DNA from: Spirochaetaceae bacterium | Lineage (GTDB): Bacteria; Spirochaetota; Spirochaetia; B11-G9 | Length of the DNA: 10,090 nt | Direction: 5' to 3' | Assembly: GCA_030643345.1 (NCBI GenBank) | Contig: DAOWMA010000038.1 | Coordinates: 1 to 10,090, forward strand | In this document: piece by piece, positions 1-7,126 of the stretch | Numbering within the stretch: the first letter of the stretch is position 1 | Layout of the letters: each line of letters begins with the position of its first letter | Position numbers and translations under genes: made by a program | The notes under the pieces: model-generated | The model's input: only the letters and a program-made list of their open reading frames with translations | The model's database searches: none | What the model was told of the DNA's origin: nothing

Positions 1-64
1 CTTTTTGCCGTTTCTTTTTTGCAGCCTTTTGGGAAGGCGTGAGCTTTTTCTTTTGTTTTGCCAT
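1..64 (-). CDS. Lysine-rich protein, N-terminal fragment (runs off left edge)
   Basis: An open frame starts at an ATG (complement of 62-64) and runs without a stop to position 1, giving 21 codons. The visible peptide begins MAKQKKKLTPSQKAAKKK and is strongly basic, with about half the residues Lys or Arg. A GAGGG Shine-Dalgarno-like run lies at 68-72 on the complement, rather close to the start. The gene would begin 18 bp after the stop of the 533-residue gene on the same strand, which suggests a shared transcript. A basic, probably disordered start of this kind is compatible with a nucleic-acid-binding protein, but too little is visible to assign a family. That it is a real gene rests on the ribosome site, the spacing and the unbroken frame. 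Confidence 0.5.
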   Translation of the reverse strand, partial: MAKQKKKLTPSQKAAKKKRQK

Positions 65-82
65 ATTCCCTCTTAACTTACT

Positions 83-1684
83 CTAACGAACAGTTAAAGT
101 CGGATATCTATTCCTATAAAAATGCCCCTTATATTTCCGAAGTAAATAATCTATGGTATTTTTATCTTCTTTTTCAATCATAAATGATTTTAATATCGAT
201 TCTTCACCGTAGTCTTTTATCATTCTTTTAACAAAATTCGGACTTAGATTATAGGCTTTTATAAAACCCATAATACTTTCAGTTTCATCGTCAGTTAGAT
301 CTTTGCCTCTTTTCTTAAAGGCATTTAAAATATAATCAAAAAAGACTGCTATCTCTATCCCTTCATCCGAATTATAAAAGAGTGCTACTCCTTCGGATTC
401 ATTAATTAATTTTTCCGAATAAGTATAATGGGGAGCTCCATTTTTCAGCTTATGCTTCTTTGCAAAGTCTTTTTGTTCTTTCTTTGATAAGTATTTCTTA
501 AAAATTGATTTACTTCTTTTCTGCTCGGAAGCGGCCATTGATAAACCATCAGGGAATTCTGCAATATCATCGTTATAATAATCTGTAAACCTTTCACACT
601 GCACCTTGTTTATCTCAATAGCTTCCTGAAGAAGGTCCTTACAATAACGATATATTATTGCAGGTTTATTAAGAAAGTCCTTTCTTATATCACTAATTGC
701 CTCATCAGGGAGAGTTTTATACTTACTTTGAGTACCGGACCAATACCATTCCCTGTTCCAGGGAATTAAGCTGCCTAAAATAACACAGTGTTCTTTAAAC
801 TGGCTTGTAAACTCTCCGGTATTTATAATATATTCCTTATTGTTAACAATATTTAAAGTCATAATCTCAGTTTCTTCAGTTTTTATTACTTTGTATGCAG
901 ATTGATGCCTTTCATACCAGCTTCGCAGATCTTTTTTTTCTTCAGCTGTAATTTCAAGACAATTTGCAAGGACATCTATTACTCCAAGACCTGACAGGGT
1001 TGTATTTTGTGAGCAAAGAAAGTCGTCGATTGTATTTATCTCAACTTCGCCACTGGAATTTTCTTCAATATACTCATTAAAACTTAGACGAAATAAATAG
1101 GAATTCCTCCCAAGCCATAGAAGTTTTCTTTTAACATCACCGGCTTCTGCATTTGTACTGGAAAGTAATTTACTAATACCGGAAGTTTTGGGTATGTTGG
1201 CAAATGAACCAGTAAGGAATACTGATACTTTTTCTGAGAGCTGTATAAGTTCACTATGGGAATACTTTATGAGTAATTCCGGTTTCATTTTCTCATAAAC
1301 ATGGTGAAGGAGAAATTGAATCCTCTTGCTGCTGAATAGATTATCTATCTTTTCTTCTGGATCCAGAACTATGGGTAACGGAGTATTAAAAAATTCGACA
1401 TTATAATCTTCATATGCCTTCCAAAATCCTAAATTGCAGTATAGATCCTCTGCAAATTCTATCAAAATTATTGATAATTCCTTTAATTCTTCAGGTGGCA
1501 GAACAAAAGCTTCATAACGAAATGAATATATTGTCTTTTGAAGTAACTTATATAGTTTTTTAATCCTTGAAGGCAAAGCTATTTCAATTTGACCTTTTAA
1601 GTCTTCCGGTCGATTCTTCAAAAATAATTGTTCAACAGTCACAGTATATAATTCCTGATTAAGTAGGATGTTGTATTTTATCAT
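83..1684 (-). CDS. Uncharacterised 533-residue soluble protein
   Basis: I do not recognise this protein with confidence. It has no signal peptide, no membrane segment and no obvious nucleotide-binding loop. The composition is rich in Lys, Glu, Ile, Leu and aromatic residues, as in a helical cytoplasmic protein. Likely conserved spots are an aromatic stretch at residues 188-200 (LLWLGRNSYLFRL) and a tryptophan cluster at about 309-317 (WNREWYWSG), followed by a charged C-terminal half. The general look recalls the DUF3843-type proteins of unknown function, but that is a weak memory-based resemblance. The ATG at 1684 is the only reasonable start, since the next Met is near residue 133; no clear ribosome site precedes it. 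It follows the LacI gene by 60 bp on the same strand and precedes a lysine-rich gene by 18 bp. The DNA is visibly more AT-rich than the metabolic operon, which could indicate separate ancestry. Confidence 0.8.
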   Translation of the reverse strand: MIKYNILLNQELYTVTVEQLFLKNRPEDLKGQIEIALPSRIKKLYKLLQKTIYSFRYEAFVLPPEELKELSIILIEFAEDLYCNLGFWKAYEDYNVEFFNTPLPIVLDPEEKIDNLFSSKRIQFLLHHVYEKMKPELLIKYSHSELIQLSEKVSVFLTGSFANIPKTSGISKLLSSTNAEAGDVKRKLLWLGRNSYLFRLSFNEYIEENSSGEVEINTIDDFLCSQNTTLSGLGVIDVLANCLEITAEEKKDLRSWYERHQSAYKVIKTEETEIMTLNIVNNKEYIINTGEFTSQFKEHCVILGSLIPWNREWYWSGTQSKYKTLPDEAISDIRKDFLNKPAIIYRYCKDLLQEAIEINKVQCERFTDYYNDDIAEFPDGLSMAASEQKRSKSIFKKYLSKKEQKDFAKKHKLKNGAPHYTYSEKLINESEGVALFYNSDEGIEIAVFFDYILNAFKKRGKDLTDDETESIMGFIKAYNLSPNFVKRMIKDYGEESILKSFMIEKEDKNTIDYLLRKYKGHFYRNRYPTLTVR

Positions 1685-1744
1685 TTTCGAATGAATTTAC
1701 AACCCGGTAGCGGATTTACTGAACTACAGGGTTACCGGACAGCC

Positions 1745-2731
1745 TTAAATTGTTGTACCCGGTATAAATTTGCCTGGTATAAGTTCATGTATCCGGGATT
1801 CATTTCTGTTAACTATCCAGTTTTTCAACCATACGGCAGCTTCTCTGCCCAGTTGACCTGTAGAGAGATCAATAGTTGTAATTTTGTCCCAGAAAAGTTC
1901 TCTTATCGGGGAATTATCGAAACCAGTAAGACCAATGTCTTCCGGAATACGTATGTCTTTGTGTATCAGAGCCTGATGAAGTGTGACCGCCAGGATATCA
2001 TTACTGCAGAGGACTGCATCTTTATTACTGAAATCCATTCTATCAATAAAATCCGAATCAATTTTATTGATTGAGGAGATCATCTCCACTCTACATTCAA
2101 TATTATATTTTTTACATGCTTCCCTGAATCCAGCTTCTTTCCTCTCTGATATTTCCACATTACTGGAGAACCCTATGAAGATCATATTCCGGGCATTTCT
2201 TTTCTCTACCAGATTTCTGACAAGATTCATCATACCGGATCTGTAATCACTGCATATATAATTATGGACTTTTTTTATTCGGTTTAAAAATACATATGGG
2301 ATTTTACGTGAATCCAGGTTTTTAAGCAGGTCTGTATGGGGATCAGAGAAGGCAAAAATTACACCATCGATATTACCGGTTTTTTTATGAGAGAATATTT
2401 TTGATACACCCAGATCCAGATCAGTGATTATACTGATTGTTGTATCCCCGAATCCATCTTCAATACCCTTTATTAGCTGTGCTGCATCGTAGAACAAATG
2501 CATGTAGGGGTCTTCCCTGTATGGTAGAATCAGAGCAATGTTTAGAATTGTTCGCCTTCGATGCCGTTTAATCTGTCTTTTCTGATATCCCATTCTGGCT
2601 GCAGTTTCCTGAATAAGCTGTGCTTTATCAGTACTTATCAATGGAGAATTATTTAAGACTCTGGAAACTGTACTGACTGAGATGTTCAGTTCATCTGCAA
2701 TATCGTATATCGTAACCTTTTCTGCAGCCAT
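1745..2731 (-). CDS. LacI-family transcriptional regulator
   Basis: This is a sugar-responsive DNA-binding repressor of the LacI/GalR family, 328 residues, the usual length. The N-terminal helix-turn-helix is at residues 6-28 (TIYDIADELNISVSTVSRVLNN), with the hallmark TVSRVLNN recognition helix. A periplasmic-binding-protein-like effector domain follows from about residue 62 to the end. Its C-terminal part has the family patterns CSNDILAV, IPEDIGLTGFDNS and the ITTIDLSTGQLGREA stretch. The segment between headpiece and core (about 50-62, KRQIKRHRRR) is unusually basic and lacks the common A-R-x-L hinge helix pattern. A good ribosome site (AGGAAGG on the complement of 2741-2747) supports the ATG at 2731. 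It is transcribed divergently from the kdgK operon, the classical arrangement for a local repressor, so it probably controls that operon and perhaps itself. The effector is unknown; KDG or an upstream sugar is an inference. Confidence 0.93.
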   Translation of the reverse strand: MAAEKVTIYDIADELNISVSTVSRVLNNSPLISTDKAQLIQETAARMGYQKRQIKRHRRRTILNIALILPYREDPYMHLFYDAAQLIKGIEDGFGDTTISIITDLDLGVSKIFSHKKTGNIDGVIFAFSDPHTDLLKNLDSRKIPYVFLNRIKKVHNYICSDYRSGMMNLVRNLVEKRNARNMIFIGFSSNVEISERKEAGFREACKKYNIECRVEMISSINKIDSDFIDRMDFSNKDAVLCSNDILAVTLHQALIHKDIRIPEDIGLTGFDNSPIRELFWDKITTIDLSTGQLGREAAVWLKNWIVNRNESRIHELIPGKFIPGTTI

Positions 2732-2933
2732 ACAGTCTATCCTTCCTGGGAAATATACTGGTTATAACTAAATTTGCAGAATCAAATGCATATTTCAGTT
2801 TGTAAGTTGATAGCGTGAAAAAAATCTTGACAAACAAGCTTTGATAACACATCATAATAGTTGCATGCAATTTTTATGGTGTCAACAATAATCGGTAGAA
2901 AGACAGTAAATGTCAGGATAAAAGAGAGAAAAT
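2732..2933. promoter_or_regulatory. Divergent control region between lacI-type gene and kdgK operon
   Basis: This 202-bp AT-rich region must hold the start sites of both divergent transcripts. Short dyads visible by eye are GTTATAAC (2761-2768), AAATGCAT followed by ATTT (2784-2795), and a perfect 10-bp palindrome TTGCATGCAA (2861-2870). The last two share an ATGCA core and are candidate operators for the LacI-family protein. A consensus -35 TTGACA (2827-2832) points towards kdgK, but the best -10 after it (CATAAT, 2853-2858) is 20 bp away, longer than ideal. The complementary TGTCAA (2880-2885) with TATTAT gives a mirror-image arrangement for the other strand, also with 20 bp. The kdgK ribosome site is probably AAGAGAG (2922-2928). 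That it is a control region is fairly safe; the individual sites are not. Confidence 0.6.
2861..2870. promoter_or_regulatory. Candidate operator, 10-bp palindrome
   Basis: TTGCATGCAA is a perfect inverted repeat just downstream of the candidate -10 of the kdgK operon, where a bound repressor would block initiation. LacI-family proteins bind short even palindromes as dimers, usually with a central CG; here the centre is AT, so the match to the family norm is imperfect. A 10-bp palindrome can also occur by chance in a region of this size. Confidence 0.3.
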
Positions 2934-3968
2934 ATGAATAAGTGTGTAGTTACATTCGGAGAGATTATGCTCAGACTGGCAACACCAGGTTATCAGCGAT
3001 TCAGTCAGGTAACAGAATTTGAAGCGAGTTTTGGGGGAGGAGAGGCCAATGTTGCAGTTTCCCTGGCAAATTTTGGTATGGATGTAAAATATATTACCCG
3101 TTTACCTGATAACGATATGGGTCATTCTACACTGATGAGTCTGAGAAAACCTGGTGTTGATACTTCTGAAATAGTATTCGGCGGAGAGCGATTGGGTATT
3201 TATTTTCTTGAAACCGGAGCCGTAAGCAGGGGAAGTAAAGTTATTTATGACAGGGCCCATTCAGCAGTTTCAGAGATAGAATCGGGAATGATTGACTGGG
3301 AGAGAATTTTTGATAAAGCCTCCTGGTTTCACTGGACCGGGATTACTCCTGCAATATCTGAAAATGCAGCAGCTGTATGCCTTGAAGCTGTTAATGCGGC
3401 AAAGTTGAAAGGGCTTACAGTTTCTGTTGATTTGAATTATAGAAATAAGCTGTGGAAATGGGGGAAGACAGCTGGAGAAGTGATGCCTGAACTGGTTTCA
3501 GGATGTGATATTATATTGGGAAATGAAGAGGATGCAGAGAAAGTATTTGGGATTCACCCTGATGGAATTGATGTCACATCAGGAGATATTGATGGGAAAA
3601 AGTATGAGTCCGTAGGACGTCAGTTAATGAAGAAATTTCCCAAGGCACATAAAGTAATAATTACTCTAAGAGGTTCGGTAAATGCCAACCACAATACCTG
3701 GTCCGGGGTCCTTTGGGATGGGAACAGATTATTCCAGGCTCCCGAATATCAGATAACACATATCGTTGACAGGGTTGGCGGGGGTGACAGTTTCATGGGG
3801 GGATTAATCTATGGTCTGGATACCTATAATGATAATCAGAAGGCCCTTGATTTTGCGGTAGCTGCTTCCTGCTTAAAACACACTATTAAAGGTGATTTCA
3901 ATATGGTAACAGTTTCTGAAGTTGAAAAACTAATGGGTGGAGATTCTTCGGGAAGAGTCAGCAGATGA
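2934..3968 (+). CDS. kdgK: 2-dehydro-3-deoxygluconate kinase (PfkB family)
   Basis: This ribokinase/PfkB-fold cytoplasmic enzyme most likely phosphorylates 2-keto-3-deoxygluconate to KDPG with ATP, feeding Entner-Doudoroff-type cleavage. At 344 residues it matches the longer KdgK subgroup found in anaerobes, and it ends in the GDSSGRVSR tail that I associate with that subgroup. The N-terminal substrate region contains FGEIMLRL (7-14) and FGGGEANVAVSLANFG (about 33-48). The C-terminal PfkB signature DRVGGGDSFMGG carries the catalytic base Asp285 in an anion-hole GGGD motif. Other diagnostic stretches are VIYDRAHSA and WFHWTGITPAIS in the substrate half. It is the first gene of the operon, with a modest AAGAGAG ribosome site 5 nt before ATG. 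Its stop overlaps the next start in an ATGA. Specificity for KDG over a related keto-deoxy acid cannot be proven from sequence. Confidence 0.9.
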   Translation: MNKCVVTFGEIMLRLATPGYQRFSQVTEFEASFGGGEANVAVSLANFGMDVKYITRLPDNDMGHSTLMSLRKPGVDTSEIVFGGERLGIYFLETGAVSRGSKVIYDRAHSAVSEIESGMIDWERIFDKASWFHWTGITPAISENAAAVCLEAVNAAKLKGLTVSVDLNYRNKLWKWGKTAGEVMPELVSGCDIILGNEEDAEKVFGIHPDGIDVTSGDIDGKKYESVGRQLMKKFPKAHKVIITLRGSVNANHNTWSGVLWDGNRLFQAPEYQITHIVDRVGGGDSFMGGLIYGLDTYNDNQKALDFAVAASCLKHTIKGDFNMVTVSEVEKLMGGDSSGRVSR

Positions 3969-5182
3969 GTGATTCTATTGATATTTCTGTTAAGCTTGGA
4001 AATATAACCTTAAAAAATCCTTTTATTGTTGGTTCAGGGCCGACAGTTAAGACAGTTGATCATATAAGGCAGGCCGAGGACAGCGGTTGGGCAGGAGTAT
4101 CAGTAAAACTTGCTATTGATCCTGTTCCCTATCTTTCGCTGCCTCCAAGATACAGATGGTTGAAAAAAGAGAAACTTCATATCTTCACTGCAGAAAAAAG
4201 ACTGACTCCCGGAGCAGCCCTGAGTGTGATCGAGGAAGCAAGAAAGGTTACAAAAGAGATTGTTATTTTTCCCAATATTACATACGACGGTGATGACCCG
4301 GAAGGTTGGGTTAAACTTGCAAAAAGATTTGAAGATGCCGGGGCCCATGGTATTGAGCTGAATATGTGTTGTCCCAATATGTCCTTCAACCTGACAACAA
4401 CCGGTGAGACAACAGAAAAGGCAACAGGAGCAAGCCTTGGGTCAGATTTGGTTGAACTTCCTAAAGTGGTGAAAAAAATTGCCCGTGGAGTAAATATACC
4501 TGTTGTTGTCAAGCTTACCCCTGAAGGTGGAAAAATTGCCCAGGCAGCATGGCAGTCTCTTAATGCCGGTGCAGCTGCTGTGGGCGGTGTAGCTAACAGA
4601 CTTGGCATTCCGGATATTGATATCAGAAATCCAATGGGAACAATCTACCGGCTGCAGGATTCGATAACTCTTGGCTGTCTCTCTGGTCCCTGGATCAGGC
4701 CTCTTGCACTGCGGGATACATATGAAATGAGAATCTACAATGGTCCGGAACCATTTATCATTGGCTCCGGCGGCGTATCTGACCTTTCCAGTGCGGTTCA
4801 GCAAATTATGACCGGTGCAGATGCTGTCTGGATATGCACCGAAACAATGATCCGTGGTTTCGACTGGATGCCTAAACTCATTGATAATTTAAAGTCCTAT
4901 ATGAAAGAAATGGGTTATTCTTCTATCAGGGATTTCAGGGATGTTCTGCATAAAAACATAAAGGATGCATCAGGTTTGAAAGTTCACGATGGTTATGCCA
5001 AAGTTGATTTGGATAGATGTACAGCTTGCGGTTTGTGCTGGAACATTGGACACTGCAGCTCTATTACTCATCCGGACAAAGTTACAACTATCGATGAAGA
5101 AAGCTGTGCAGGATGTTCAACCTGTGTAGATGTTTGCCCTGCAAATGCAATTAAAATGGTACAATCAAGGGAGGATTTATGA
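3965..5182 (+). CDS. PreA/dihydroorotate dehydrogenase-like flavoprotein with ferredoxin domain
   Basis: The N-terminal 310 or so residues form an FMN-binding TIM barrel of the DHOD/dihydropyrimidine dehydrogenase family: LGNITLKNPFIVGSG at the start, the active-site strand GIELNMCCPN (about 129-138), VVVKLTPEGG (about 180-189), and FIIGSGGVS at the FMN phosphate site. The C-terminus (about 350-395) is a two-cluster ferredoxin domain. Cys 352, 355, 358 and 364 form a first set with an unusually long last spacing (CxxCxxCx5C). Cys 381, 384, 387 and 391-Pro form a canonical CxxCxxCxxxCP. This matches the PreA subunit of bacterial NAD-dependent dihydropyrimidine dehydrogenase, but no PreT partner is present. 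The flexible loop at 140-160 reads TEKATGASLG, where mammalian DPD has its catalytic Cys in ACGQ; by eye that position is Leu or Ser here. It overlaps kdgK by 4 nt and the oxidoreductase by 4 nt, so a role in sugar or sugar-acid metabolism is more likely than pyrimidine breakdown. The reaction is unknown. Confidence 0.85.
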   Translation: MSDSIDISVKLGNITLKNPFIVGSGPTVKTVDHIRQAEDSGWAGVSVKLAIDPVPYLSLPPRYRWLKKEKLHIFTAEKRLTPGAALSVIEEARKVTKEIVIFPNITYDGDDPEGWVKLAKRFEDAGAHGIELNMCCPNMSFNLTTTGETTEKATGASLGSDLVELPKVVKKIARGVNIPVVVKLTPEGGKIAQAAWQSLNAGAAAVGGVANRLGIPDIDIRNPMGTIYRLQDSITLGCLSGPWIRPLALRDTYEMRIYNGPEPFIIGSGGVSDLSSAVQQIMTGADAVWICTETMIRGFDWMPKLIDNLKSYMKEMGYSSIRDFRDVLHKNIKDASGLKVHDGYAKVDLDRCTACGLCWNIGHCSSITHPDKVTTIDEESCAGCSTCVDVCPANAIKMVQSREDL

Positions 5183-6219
5183 AAGTTAAAATTGGAATAA
5201 TCGGTGCTAAATTTGCAGGTGATTTTCATGCTCAGTCCTGGAGAGGAGTTCCGGAAGCTATTTTATATGCAATTGCTGATATTGATTCTGAGGCGCGAAA
5301 ATTTTTTGCATCCGTTCATAAGATAGAAAAAACCTACAATGATTACAAAAAGCTTCTGGAAGATCCTGAAATAGATCTTGTAGATATCTGTCTTCCTAAT
5401 TTTCTACATGCTGAGGTAGCTATTGCTGCAATGAAAGCAGGAAAGAATGTTATCTGTGAAAAACCCTTTGCAACAACATTGGAGGATGGAGAACGTATTG
5501 TAGCTGTGCAGAAGGAAACCGGACAAAAGTATTTTTATGCTGAAGACTGGATCTTTGCGCCTTCTCTTGTCAGGGTAAAAAATCTTCTGGAAGAGGGAGC
5601 CATTGGCAAAGTATTGTATCTCAAGGGAAAGGAAGTTCATAATGGCTCCCATTCTCCATTTGCCCAGAAAATAAAATTCTGCGGTGGAGGGAGTGTTATT
5701 CATCTGGCTGTCCACCCCATCGGTTTCTTTCATCATCTTCTGGGTATGCCTGTAAGTGTTACAGGAAGATGTTCCGGAGGTGGTGAAAAAAATATGGTCC
5801 ATAAAAAGATGGAAGGTGAAGACTGGGGTTTTGGTATACTCTCCTATGCTGATGGTACTGAAGTGACAGTAGAAGGAAATTATGTTACCCGGGGAGGCAT
5901 GGATGATGTAGTGGAAATTTATGGTACCGATGGACGTCTTACAGCAGATATGACTTTCGGTAACCCTCTTAAAGTATTTTCCATGAAGGGATATGGATAC
6001 GCTATTGAGAAAGCGGAGTTTACTCAAGGATGGACTTATCCTGCTGTAGATGAGCATCAGGCCCTGGGTTATAAAGATGAATTAAAGCATTTCAAAGATT
6101 GTGTTACCGGGGAGGCTAAACAGATCCGGGGTACAAGTGCAGAAGACGGACTTAATATTCTTAAAATTATAGATGCAATTTACAGATCCAATTCTACGGG
6201 AAAGAGAATAGATCTGTAA
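5179..6219 (+). CDS. Gfo/Idh/MocA-family oxidoreductase
   Basis: This is a cytoplasmic NAD(P)-dependent dehydrogenase of the glucose-fructose oxidoreductase / inositol dehydrogenase / MocA superfamily, 346 residues, the typical size. The N-terminal Rossmann fold begins KIGIIGAKFAGDFHAQSW, with GxxGxxFAGxxH replacing the common GxGxxG. The superfamily EKP motif is at residues 94-96 (NVICEKPFATTLEDG), with the catalytic Lys95. The C-terminal substrate domain has GGGSVIHLAVHPIGFFHHLLG. The usual catalytic D-x3-H becomes His175-x3-His179. Such enzymes oxidise a secondary hydroxyl of a sugar, polyol or glycoside, often at C1, C2 or C3, and reversal is possible. An excellent ribosome site (GGGAGG, about 5169-5174) lies inside the end of the previous gene, and the start overlaps its stop as ATGA. 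The substrate is not deducible; next to two TIM-barrel epimerases an oxidation-epimerisation scheme is plausible. Confidence 0.92.
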   Translation: MKVKIGIIGAKFAGDFHAQSWRGVPEAILYAIADIDSEARKFFASVHKIEKTYNDYKKLLEDPEIDLVDICLPNFLHAEVAIAAMKAGKNVICEKPFATTLEDGERIVAVQKETGQKYFYAEDWIFAPSLVRVKNLLEEGAIGKVLYLKGKEVHNGSHSPFAQKIKFCGGGSVIHLAVHPIGFFHHLLGMPVSVTGRCSGGGEKNMVHKKMEGEDWGFGILSYADGTEVTVEGNYVTRGGMDDVVEIYGTDGRLTADMTFGNPLKVFSMKGYGYAIEKAEFTQGWTYPAVDEHQALGYKDELKHFKDCVTGEAKQIRGTSAEDGLNILKIIDAIYRSNSTGKRIDL

Positions 6220-6238
6220 TTCTTTCTCAGGAGGAGCT

Positions 6239-7126
6239 ATGTATTTAACAGGTTTTGCTGACGAAGCCGCCGACAGTTTGGCTGATCAGATTGAAGTGAC
6301 TAAAATACTGGGCTGGGAGAATATTGAATCCCGTAATATTGACGGTGTTAATATCCATGATCTTCCCATCAGGAAGTTTGATCTTATTTGTAAAGAATTA
6401 GAGAGAAATGATGTAAAGATCAACTGTTTTGGATCAACAGTGGCAAACTGGGGAGTTCAGATAACAGAACCTTTTGAAGAAACTCTGGAAAAGATCAACA
6501 GAGCTGTCCCAAGGATGCAGAAACTGGGAACAAGTCTTATCCGTATGATGAGTTATGCCAGACTAAAGAACTCTGACGGGACTTTAGCAGGTAACCAGAT
6601 GGAAGAGGAACGGTTTCGAAGGCTCCGTATAATAACAGAAATATTTACCAAAGCCGGAATTACACCTGTACATGAAAACTGTATGAATTACGGTGGTATG
6701 GGATGGAGCTACACTCTTAAAATGTTGGATAACGTTCCAGGACTAAAACTCGTTTTTGATACAGGCAATCCTGTTGCCAATGTGGATTATTCGGCAGAAT
6801 TACCTTATCCCATGCAATCATCATGGGAGTTTTATCAGAAAGTGAAAGATTATATTGAATATATTCATATTAAAGATGGTGTGTATAATGAAGCCAAAAA
6901 CGACCTTGACTACTGTTATCCCGGAGAAGGTGATGGTGATGTTAAAAGGATTGTGAAAGATCTGATTGACAACGGATATGATGGGGGTATCTCTATGGAA
7001 CCTCATATGGCAGTTGTATTCCATGATAAAAATGTGGTTGCCGATGCCTTATTCCGAAGAGAGAATTACCTTGAATATGGCCGAAGGTTCATGAAATTGC
7101 TGGAAGAAGTAAGAATAGATGTTTAA
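6239..7126 (+). CDS. Sugar phosphate isomerase/epimerase, TIM barrel (first copy)
   Basis: This 295-residue protein belongs to the xylose-isomerase-like / AP endonuclease family 2 TIM-barrel superfamily, which includes IolE, hydroxypyruvate isomerase and various sugar 3-epimerases. The divalent-metal ligands expected for the fold can be seen: Glu146 in PVHENC, Asp174 in FDTGN, His210 in YIHIKD, and Glu254 in SMEPH. Supporting patterns are the PGEGDGDVKRIV stretch before the last strand and FADEAA at the N-terminus. A near-perfect ribosome site AGGAGGAG (6229-6236) precedes the ATG, after a 19-nt gap from the oxidoreductase. Members catalyse keto/aldo isomerisation, epimerisation or, in some cases, dehydration or elimination on oxidised sugars, so the exact reaction cannot be stated. 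It is clearly different in sequence from the neighbouring downstream member, so this is not a recent tandem duplication. Confidence 0.88.
   Translation: MYLTGFADEAADSLADQIEVTKILGWENIESRNIDGVNIHDLPIRKFDLICKELERNDVKINCFGSTVANWGVQITEPFEETLEKINRAVPRMQKLGTSLIRMMSYARLKNSDGTLAGNQMEEERFRRLRIITEIFTKAGITPVHENCMNYGGMGWSYTLKMLDNVPGLKLVFDTGNPVANVDYSAELPYPMQSSWEFYQKVKDYIEYIHIKDGVYNEAKNDLDYCYPGEGDGDVKRIVKDLIDNGYDGGISMEPHMAVVFHDKNVVADALFRRENYLEYGRRFMKLLEEVRIDV

Noticed and set aside
24..38. GCCTT/AAGGC hairpin near the left edge, considered as a terminator
   Set aside because: It lies in the coding frame of the lysine-rich gene and the stem is only 5 bp; the A/T runs reflect Lys codons.
1704..1764. Three CCGGTA/TACCGG copies between the 533-residue gene and the regulator, considered as a terminator
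   Set aside because: The stems are only 6 bp with loops of 20 or more bases and no T-run follows; the third copy is within the regulator coding sequence.
1691..2246. Plus-strand open frames opposite the LacI-family gene
   Set aside because: They lie antisense inside a well-supported regulator, have no family motifs and no ribosome site.
4100..4804. Minus-strand open frames within the flavoprotein gene
   Set aside because: They are shadow frames of the DHOD-like barrel; the peptides are rich in Ser, Pro and Cys without any domain pattern.
5404..6057. A 217-codon minus-strand frame opposite the oxidoreductase gene
   Set aside because: The plus-strand frame has clear Rossmann and EKP motifs; the antisense product has no recognisable domain.
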